From NCBI GenBank assembly GCA_002353205.1, contig DEJE01000062.1, forward strand, positions 40,261-104,260: a stretch of 64,000 nt of DNA, written 5' to 3'. The position numbers and the translations under genes are program-made. This DNA is from Prevotella sp. UBA2756. GTDB lineage: Bacteria; Bacteroidota; Bacteroidia; Bacteroidales; Bacteroidaceae. The notes beneath the pieces were generated by a model. The model worked only from the letters and a program-made list of their open reading frames with translations, ran no database searches and was not told the DNA's origin. Shown piece after piece: positions 58,547 to 64,000 of the stretch; within the stretch, counting starts at the first letter, position 1, and the number at the start of each line of letters is the position of its first letter.

Positions 58547-60940
58547 TTATTGAAAGGTGATCTTCTGGATGATCTGACCTGGGTCGATGATGGAGAGGGT
58601 GAGGGTGTGAGCGCGGCGGCTGCGGTCGAGGGGGAGCGTCACGACGAACTCCTTGCGGTTCTCGAGCACCTGAATCTTCCATTCGCGGCCCCACTCCTTA
58701 AACACATTCTCGCAGACGACGGGCTTGCTGCCATCAACGCTGACACCGAAGCGGTTGCTGCGGTCGGTGGCGACGGGCCACATCGGCACAACGGAGATGC
58801 AGAGGGTGATGGAGTCGGCACTGGCGGTCAACGATTCTTCGGGGATGGTGATGTCGAGGTGGCCCGCGGCTTTCTCGTCGAGCGGCTGTCCCATCTGGAT
58901 GGCCCGCCAGTCGGTGCCGATGCCTTCGAGCAGGCGGAACGGCTCTTCTATAGACAGCGAGGCGAGGTCTATCTGGTGGCGCAGCTCCGTGTGGCGCTGG
59001 TTGTCGGGCAGCCGGTAGGCATCGGTGGGCTTGTCGGTGAACTCGGGCATCTTGTGGTATAGGGCGGTATAGCCGGGCGTCACTTCCGAAATCATCTGGT
59101 TCCATTTGCCGCCAAGCAGGCTGTTGTAGCGATCTATGAGTTGCTGTAGCTGACGGTAGGCATCTCTCGACTGCTCGGCGTAGGCTTGGTTGCCCGTCTC
59201 GTGGTTGGCCTGGGCATAGAGGAACTTGCGGTTCATCTGATAGGCCGAATGGACGGCATAGCCCAGCATCTCGAAAAGGGCTGGCCGTTGCTCTGGCGAG
59301 AGTTTGCGCTCCAGGGCGTCGTAGGCAAAGCAGATGTCGCTGTAGGTCATGAGCCGCTTCTGCGCCGTGCCCGTAGAGAAAGAGAAATCGGTGTCGTAGA
59401 GCCGTGCATACGCTGGCTCGTCCCACTCCATCTCGTAGCCCATGAACTCAGGCTTGCGCTGCCATGCCAGTTGATAATACTCGTCGAGGATGTACTGGAA
59501 GGTCTCGGCATACTGCTGGCCGAACACGCTGGCCAGCCACCGCGCCTGATAGCGATTGGCATTGTCGTAGCTGAACGACGTGAAGTCGTAGGCCATGTCC
59601 ATGAACATCTGCGTCTCTATCTCCATCGGCTTGATGTCGCCCACGTTGAGCAGCCAGTAGCGGTCGGCACCGGCGGTGTAGGCCTTGAGCAGTTCCTCGT
59701 ACATCAGCATGGGAGCAGTGGTGGAGAGCCACAGGTTGTCGTGGGGCACGCCGCAGTAGCTCAGGTGGTAATACACGCCGCTGCCGCCCCTTCGCCGCTG
59801 TTCGGCCGTGTTGCTCACGCGCTTCATGTAGCCGTAGTTGTCGTCGGGCCATACGAGGGTGATGTCCTCCGGCACCCGCAGCCCGGCGTCGTAGATGTCG
59901 AGTGTCTCCTTGTAGGGAACGAATATCTGCGGGATGCTCGTTATCTTCCGCTTTTTATATTTCGTGAGGATGCTGCGCTGCTCGGCAAACACTTTCTCCA
60001 GCGTGCGGGCGCGGTCCTTTGGGTCGGTGCTGCCCTTCATGGCTTCGTCGTGCAGGCCGCGCATGCCCATGGTGTAGATGTTGTCGTACTGAGCCGTCTC
60101 GCGGATGCGGTCGTCGAGCTTCTTCAGGATGGTGCGGCTGTTGGTCTCGTAGTTCCATTCGCCGTCGCGCTCCTTGTTCCACTCCGAGGGGGCGGCATTG
60201 TTGAAGAGCAATGGCTCGCAGTGGCTGGTGGTGATCATGATACCCCACTTGTCGGCCACGCGCTGGCTCTCGGGATAGCTGTAGAAAGCTCCCGTGCAGG
60301 TGTGCATGGCGGGTGCGAGCATGTTGCCTTTCAGACGGAGGATGAGCTCACATACGCGGTCGTAGGTCTTGGGGCCGATGTCGCCAAGATCTTTCTCGAA
60401 GGTGGCGGCCGCCCAGGTCTTCAGTCCCCAGTCCTCATCGTTGATGAAGATGCCGCGGTATTTCACGCTCGGCGACTGGCTGACCATGTTCTCCTCGTAG
60501 CCATAGACGCGCTTATTGCTTCTGTCGGCCGGAACGTCGGCCCACCAGTACCAGGGGCTGACGCCTATCTGCTCGCTGACGTGCAGCACGCCGTAGGCCA
60601 TTCCCCGTGGGTCGGAGCCGGTGATATAGAGATTGCCATCTGTCTTCGTGTCGATGGCATAGCGTTCCCACGAGCCTTGCAGCTCGCGGTGCAAGCGGTT
60701 GTGCTTCACGGTGCCTATCACCACGTTGCTGCCGCTCTTCCGCCGGGTGCTTATCAGTGGTCTCACGCCTGATACGCGCTCAATATCGTCGGCCAGCAAC
60801 TCTGCCATCTGTCGGGCCAGTGGCGTGTCGGCAGTGTGATAGACCAGGGTTGCCTTCGTCAGGTCAATCCCCTTACTCACCTGTGCCATCGCTCCGATGG
60901 CGAGCCATAGCATGCAGAAAAACATCAACGCTCTTTTCAT
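58547..60940 (-). CDS. Glycoside hydrolase family 115 (xylan alpha-glucuronidase)
   Basis: 797 residues with a signal peptide (MKRALMFFCMLWLAIGAMA). GH115 signatures: GNLYITGSDPRGMAYGVLHV, SPWYWWADVPADRS, SVKYRGIFINDEDWGLKTWA, NMLAPAMHTCTGAFY, LVWPDDNYGYMKRVS, and WLLNVGDIKPMEIETQMFMD. GH115 enzymes remove (4-O-methyl-)glucuronic acid from xylan side chains. It is shorter than many family members (often near 900), mainly at the C-terminal beta domain. It lies after a serine hydrolase gene on the same strand, across a long heptamer repeat. The uronate product would fit with kduI/kduD at 4-6 kb only loosely. Confidence 0.93.
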   Translation of the reverse strand: MKRALMFFCMLWLAIGAMAQVSKGIDLTKATLVYHTADTPLARQMAELLADDIERVSGVRPLISTRRKSGSNVVIGTVKHNRLHRELQGSWERYAIDTKTDGNLYITGSDPRGMAYGVLHVSEQIGVSPWYWWADVPADRSNKRVYGYEENMVSQSPSVKYRGIFINDEDWGLKTWAAATFEKDLGDIGPKTYDRVCELILRLKGNMLAPAMHTCTGAFYSYPESQRVADKWGIMITTSHCEPLLFNNAAPSEWNKERDGEWNYETNSRTILKKLDDRIRETAQYDNIYTMGMRGLHDEAMKGSTDPKDRARTLEKVFAEQRSILTKYKKRKITSIPQIFVPYKETLDIYDAGLRVPEDITLVWPDDNYGYMKRVSNTAEQRRRGGSGVYYHLSYCGVPHDNLWLSTTAPMLMYEELLKAYTAGADRYWLLNVGDIKPMEIETQMFMDMAYDFTSFSYDNANRYQARWLASVFGQQYAETFQYILDEYYQLAWQRKPEFMGYEMEWDEPAYARLYDTDFSFSTGTAQKRLMTYSDICFAYDALERKLSPEQRPALFEMLGYAVHSAYQMNRKFLYAQANHETGNQAYAEQSRDAYRQLQQLIDRYNSLLGGKWNQMISEVTPGYTALYHKMPEFTDKPTDAYRLPDNQRHTELRHQIDLASLSIEEPFRLLEGIGTDWRAIQMGQPLDEKAAGHLDITIPEESLTASADSITLCISVVPMWPVATDRSNRFGVSVDGSKPVVCENVFKEWGREWKIQVLENRKEFVVTLPLDRSRRAHTLTLSIIDPGQIIQKITFQ

Positions 60941-60962
60941 GGTCTCTTTTAAATTTGCACCT

Positions 60963-61137
60963 CTTACTTCTTACCTCTTACTTCTTACCTCTTACCTCTT
61001 ACCTCTTACCTCTTCCTTCTTACCTCTTACCTCTTCCTTCTTACCTCTTACCTCTTACCTCTTACTTCTTACTTCTTACTTCTTACCTCTTACTTCTTAC
61101 TTCTTACCTCTTACCTCTTACTTCTTACCTCTTCCAA
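60963..61137. repeat. Heptanucleotide tandem repeat (about 25 units)
   Basis: CTTAC[CT]T repeats without phase change from 60963 to 61130, with two CTTCCTT variants, plus one partial unit. It fills the space before the GH115 start and runs into the 3' end of the serine hydrolase gene, encoding that protein's last residues (EEVRSKR) and its stop codon. Confidence 0.95.
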
Positions 61138-62463
61138 CACATCCCTCAGCAGCGCATTGAAGTCGATGACGTTGTCCGGCTTCGGGGAGTAGCCCAGGAC
61201 TACCACCACCAACTGTTGCGCAGGGAAGATGAAGATGTCCTGACCGTCGTGACCGTCACAGTAGAACATATCCCTCGGCACATCGGGCAACTTGCCGTTC
61301 TTGTTCAGCCAGAAGAAAGCACCATAGCGGTTGCCGCTGCCGACAGCCGGTGTGCGCGTATAGTCCATCCATCCCTCCGGCAGAATCCGTTCGCTCCCCA
61401 CGCAGCCGTCGTTGAGGAACAACTGTCCGAATCGGGCGTAGTCCCTTGCCGTGGCATAGAGGTACGACGAGCCCAAAAGCGTGCCGCTCATGTCCTGCTC
61501 GAACACCGGCGCCACGATGCCCAGCGGAGCAAAGAGCCGCGAGTGCAGATAGCGGAGCATCGCCTCGTTGGATGGAAAGCGGCTTCGCAGATAGCGCATG
61601 GCGATGTTTGTCGTGCCGCTGGAGTATTGCCAGTGGGTGCCCGGGTCATGTTCCAGAGGTTTTGAGAGGGCAAAGAGTCCCATGTCGCGTTCGCAGTGGA
61701 GCATGACGTTCACGTCGGAACGTGCCCCGTAGTCCTCGTTCCACTCCAGTCCGCTCTGCATCTGCATCAGGTCGTGCAAGGTGATCGCCTTTCGCCCGTC
61801 GCCCTGCCATTCGGGAATCTCCATCGGTGCATGAATGTCCAGCAGACTGTCCTTCACCATGATGCCGATGAGCGCATTGGTAAAACTCTTCGCCATGCTC
61901 CAGCTGAGCAGCTTCGTGTCGGCCCCGATGCCCTTGTCATAGCGTTCCGCCACCACGCCCCCTTTGTGCAGCACCACGAAAGCAAAGGGATGACCGCCGT
62001 AGGCACGCTCGCCGACGAACGCCTCGGCGATAGGGGCAAGCCGTTGTGCCAAGGCCGAGTCGCCCGCAGGCAGTTGCATCGTCGCGGTGGAATCCTGTCG
62101 CGCCAGCACTTGGCTGAGCATATCCTTTGGGAAACGCTGTCTTCTCAGCTCGTCGGCCGTGGCCCCTCGCAGCAAGGTCACGCCGTAGCCTTCGCGATAT
62201 GCAGCAGTAGATTTGCCCCATAGGAATCGGCTGGTCACCGTCTTGTTCTCATAGTCCACCGTGTTGTTTGTGAAGCGAATGAGCGAGAAGTGCAGGTCCA
62301 TCGCTTCCACGTCCTTCGCCTCCCGACACGAGACGAACACCGCCGAAGCCAGATTCTTCGCCGCATAGCCCGTGATGATAGGCATCATCCTGTTCAGGTA
62401 GATGCATCCGCCAACGATGGCAATCAGCAATGCGATGGCAACATATCGTAAGACTCTTTTCAT
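61111..62463 (-). CDS. Serine hydrolase, beta-lactamase/class C type, membrane anchored
   Basis: 450 residues. An N-terminal helix (YVAIALLIAIVGGCIYL) anchors it. The serine site SxxK is SMAK in LLSWSMAKSFTNALIG, the second motif is YSSGTTN, and MQSGLEWNEDYGA is a typical stretch. Members include esterases, D-aminopeptidases and penicillin-binding-type enzymes; with the GH115 gene next door an acyl esterase acting on xylan is possible, but this is only context. The start at 62463 overlaps the ATPase stop as ATGA. The last seven residues and the stop lie in a heptamer repeat, so the C terminus may vary between strains. Confidence 0.88.
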   Translation of the reverse strand: MKRVLRYVAIALLIAIVGGCIYLNRMMPIITGYAAKNLASAVFVSCREAKDVEAMDLHFSLIRFTNNTVDYENKTVTSRFLWGKSTAAYREGYGVTLLRGATADELRRQRFPKDMLSQVLARQDSTATMQLPAGDSALAQRLAPIAEAFVGERAYGGHPFAFVVLHKGGVVAERYDKGIGADTKLLSWSMAKSFTNALIGIMVKDSLLDIHAPMEIPEWQGDGRKAITLHDLMQMQSGLEWNEDYGARSDVNVMLHCERDMGLFALSKPLEHDPGTHWQYSSGTTNIAMRYLRSRFPSNEAMLRYLHSRLFAPLGIVAPVFEQDMSGTLLGSSYLYATARDYARFGQLFLNDGCVGSERILPEGWMDYTRTPAVGSGNRYGAFFWLNKNGKLPDVPRDMFYCDGHDGQDIFIFPAQQLVVVVLGYSPKPDNVIDFNALLRDVLEEVRSKR

Positions 62464-63620
62464 AGTACTTTTCTGCTCCATAGCCTCTGAAGAAATTGAG
62501 TTACAGGCCAAACCTCTATCCCGTTCAACATCCTTGGCCTGTCTTCCATAGACAGCATGATAAGTTTTGTATTAGGATGCTCTTCGCTGAAGGCTTTCAG
62601 GCCTTTAGTATCGTTCGACACCACATTATCAGACGATTTCACCTCGATCGCCACATCCACATTGCCTGTCATAACATCACTGATCAAAGCATCTACCTCA
62701 TATTTATTATCCAGCGTGCGCCAGAAACTTAAGGCTTTATCCTCGCCAAAAGAATATGATATAAAGGCTCGCAGTTCCTGTATGACAAAATGCTCCAACG
62801 CATGACCGTATATGTCCGTTCCTGGCACGAGCGTTCTGCGATGTAGCAGATGGTTGGGAATTGCCACGTCGAAATAGTAGAACTTAGGAGATTGCATGAG
62901 CCTGCGCTTCACCACCTTGGTGTATGCAGGCAGATAAAAGCCTAACATTGTTTCTTCGAGGATAGCGAAATATTCCTTTACAGTCTTTGCCGACACACCA
63001 CAATCCTGGGCAATGTTCGTGTATTTCACTATTTCAGCATTACTCATTGCTGCCACCTGTAAAAAACGGGTGAAAGAATCCAGCTGGCGCACAACCGCTT
63101 CCTCTACAATTTCCTGCTGCAAATAGTCGCCTATATAAGACTGTATACGCTTGGAAGGGTCTGCCACAAGATAATGACGGGGCAACATTCCATTGTTCAA
63201 CGCGCGTTGAAGGTCAAAATCAGGTATCTCGGCACTCACCAACGGAAACAACGTAAATCTCAAAGCACGCCCGCCCAGCAAGTTTGCACCGCTTCGGCGA
63301 AGTTTACGAGCACTTGAACCGCTGAGTATAAACCGCAATCCCCGATTCTCCATCAGCCAATGTACCTCATCGAGTAGTTCTGGCACTTTTTGTACCTCGT
63401 CCACCACAACCAACTCTCCCTCGTCAAGCATCTCACATTCTTCCCTCAGCAAAGCCGGACGCAGTTGAAATGCCATACGGACATCCGTTTTCAACAGGTC
63501 GTAGAGACGGGCTTTGGGGAAAAGTGCCTTTAGCAGCGTACTCTTTCCTGTTTGACGACTACCCCATAAGAACAGGCTGTCGTTCTCTACTTCTCGAAGT
63601 TTTAGTATTCTCTCTAACAT
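62460..63620 (-). CDS. AAA ATPase with DUF4143 domain
   Basis: 386 residues. Walker A is GSRQTGKSTLL (about 20-30), Walker B is LVVVDEVQKVPELLDEV, and a sensor-like FILSGSSARKLRRSGANLLG follows. The C-terminal half is DUF4143, ending with a PD-(D/E)XK-like core (YEVDALISD ... DVAIEVKSSD). These ATPases are very common in Bacteroidetes, often near other mobile or defence genes; their role is not known. The start at 63620 (MLERILKLREV) follows a promoter at 63639-63669; 10 extra codons upstream are possible. Confidence 0.9.
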   Translation of the reverse strand: MLERILKLREVENDSLFLWGSRQTGKSTLLKALFPKARLYDLLKTDVRMAFQLRPALLREECEMLDEGELVVVDEVQKVPELLDEVHWLMENRGLRFILSGSSARKLRRSGANLLGGRALRFTLFPLVSAEIPDFDLQRALNNGMLPRHYLVADPSKRIQSYIGDYLQQEIVEEAVVRQLDSFTRFLQVAAMSNAEIVKYTNIAQDCGVSAKTVKEYFAILEETMLGFYLPAYTKVVKRRLMQSPKFYYFDVAIPNHLLHRRTLVPGTDIYGHALEHFVIQELRAFISYSFGEDKALSFWRTLDNKYEVDALISDVMTGNVDVAIEVKSSDNVVSNDTKGLKAFSEEHPNTKLIMLSMEDRPRMLNGIEVWPVTQFLQRLWSRKVL

Positions 63621-63638
63621 ATTGCAACTATTTGGGGG

Positions 63639-63669
63639 CAAAGATAGCAAAAAGTCATCAACTATGCAA
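63639..63669 (-). promoter_or_regulatory. Promoter of the DUF4143 ATPase gene
   Basis: Minus-strand TTG (63669-63667), 20 bp, TATCTTTG (63646-63639), 19 bp before the start codon. Confidence 0.65.
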
Positions 63670-63680
63670 GGAAAACCGCT

Positions 63681-63760
63681 GAAAATCTGAAGTGCTACTT
63701 CCGAAATTCAGCGAAAATCCGAAGTACCACTTCCGAAATTCAATGAAAAGCCAAAGTATG
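63681..63760. repeat. 2.5 copies of a 32-bp palindrome-containing repeat upstream of the ATPase promoter
   Basis: Units begin at 63681, 63713 and (degenerate) 63745, each starting GAAAATC-GAAG. Each of the two full units contains a perfect 5-bp-arm palindrome, GAAGTgctACTTC (63689-63701) and GAAGTaccACTTC (63721-63733). They lie immediately upstream of the -33 element, a position suited to an operator. Confidence 0.8.
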
Positions 63761-64000
63761 ACTATCTGTTTTACTTATTCTTCGTTGTGGGTCAATCACA
63801 ATTTTGTATCCACCCCCTCATCGTGCATTTCCTTGTTATATCGAAGATAAATACTAACAAGTCATCGTTATCTTCTTCTTGAAATCCTGTCAACTCTTCA
63901 TAAGTGATTGAAACACAGTGTGGTTTTATTAACGAAACATGCACAAGAAACAAACTGGAAACAAAAATTTGAGAAACCCATTAGTGTCCCGTTAAAATTG
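63761..64000. other. Right end, no certain gene
   Basis: AT-rich. On the minus strand an open frame of about 50-60 codons ends at 63792 (peptide includes PHCVSITYEELTGFQEEDND) but lacks an ATG and a clear ribosome site; it could be a small gene or a relic. The last bases, TTAGTGTCCCGTTAAAATTG, look like the end of an insertion sequence that would continue outside the window; I cannot confirm this. Confidence 0.3.

Noticed and set aside
60949..60956. TAAATTTG promoter-like sequence on the plus strand
   Set aside because: No plus-strand gene follows, only the heptamer array and antisense of the serine hydrolase.
63981..64000. Insertion sequence end at the right border
   Set aside because: The last bases look like an IS terminus, but no transposase or second end is inside the window, so it is mentioned only as a possibility.

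Overview
The window reads as chromosome of a Prevotella-like member of the Bacteroidales. The grounds are the many promoters of the Bacteroidetes form TAnnTTTG with an upstream TTTG or TTG about 19-20 bp away, a SusC/SusD pair, a SecDF fusion, BspA-type repeats, a BACON lipoprotein, a C10 peptidase, a MACPF protein, and secreted proteins ending in the tail G-[IV]-Y-I-x-x-G-[RK]-[RK]. No rRNA, tRNA, CRISPR array, complete insertion sequence or phage structural gene was seen.

Layout. 1-13 kb: start of secDF, an EEP hydrolase, a rhomboid protease, HU, kduD/kduI, an rnhB-WYL regulator-M6 protease operon, and a metal-uptake-like set (His/Cys membrane protein, TonB receptor, His-rich DUF4625 lipoprotein). 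13-20 kb: porin, imelysin, di-heme oxidoreductase and a ResB-CcsA cytochrome c assembly protein, all on the minus strand. 20-32 kb: an interrupted BspA protein, palindromic repeats, two tandem beta-barrel proteins, and a small polysaccharide locus (GH31, SusC, SusD, LMW phosphatase). 32.5-42 kb: an AT-richer, plus-strand accessory island. 42-57 kb: lipoproteins, a very large C10 peptidase, a SpoIIE/HATPase-STAS-AraC signalling operon, then a beta-barrel protein and a MACPF toxin. 57-64 kb: a YoeB-type toxin-antitoxin pair, a GH115 glucuronidase, a serine hydrolase and a DUF4143 ATPase.

The island is the strongest candidate for an undescribed system. It holds two related protein kinases (one with membrane helices, one with leucine-rich repeats), DUF6939, RhuM, a DUF1016 nuclease, a DarT-like ADP-ribosyltransferase fused to a vWA domain, a PP2C-like phosphatase, and a macro-like domain fused to DUF1810. 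From DUF6939 onward the genes overlap or nearly touch. Kinase plus vWA plus PP2C recalls the YegI/YegK/YegL or TerY-type phospho-signalling triad; DarT plus a macro-like domain recalls DarTG DNA ADP-ribosylation. My inference is an anti-phage or stress module in which phosphorylation controls a DNA-modifying toxin.

A second theme is unexplained non-coding structure. Arrays with a period of exactly 22 bp occur at four places with at least three different unit sequences. One of them sits in a 276 bp element present as two inverted copies flanking 22.3-32.0 kb. Separately, 7 or 8 bp tandem repeats overlap the stop codons of three minus-strand genes.
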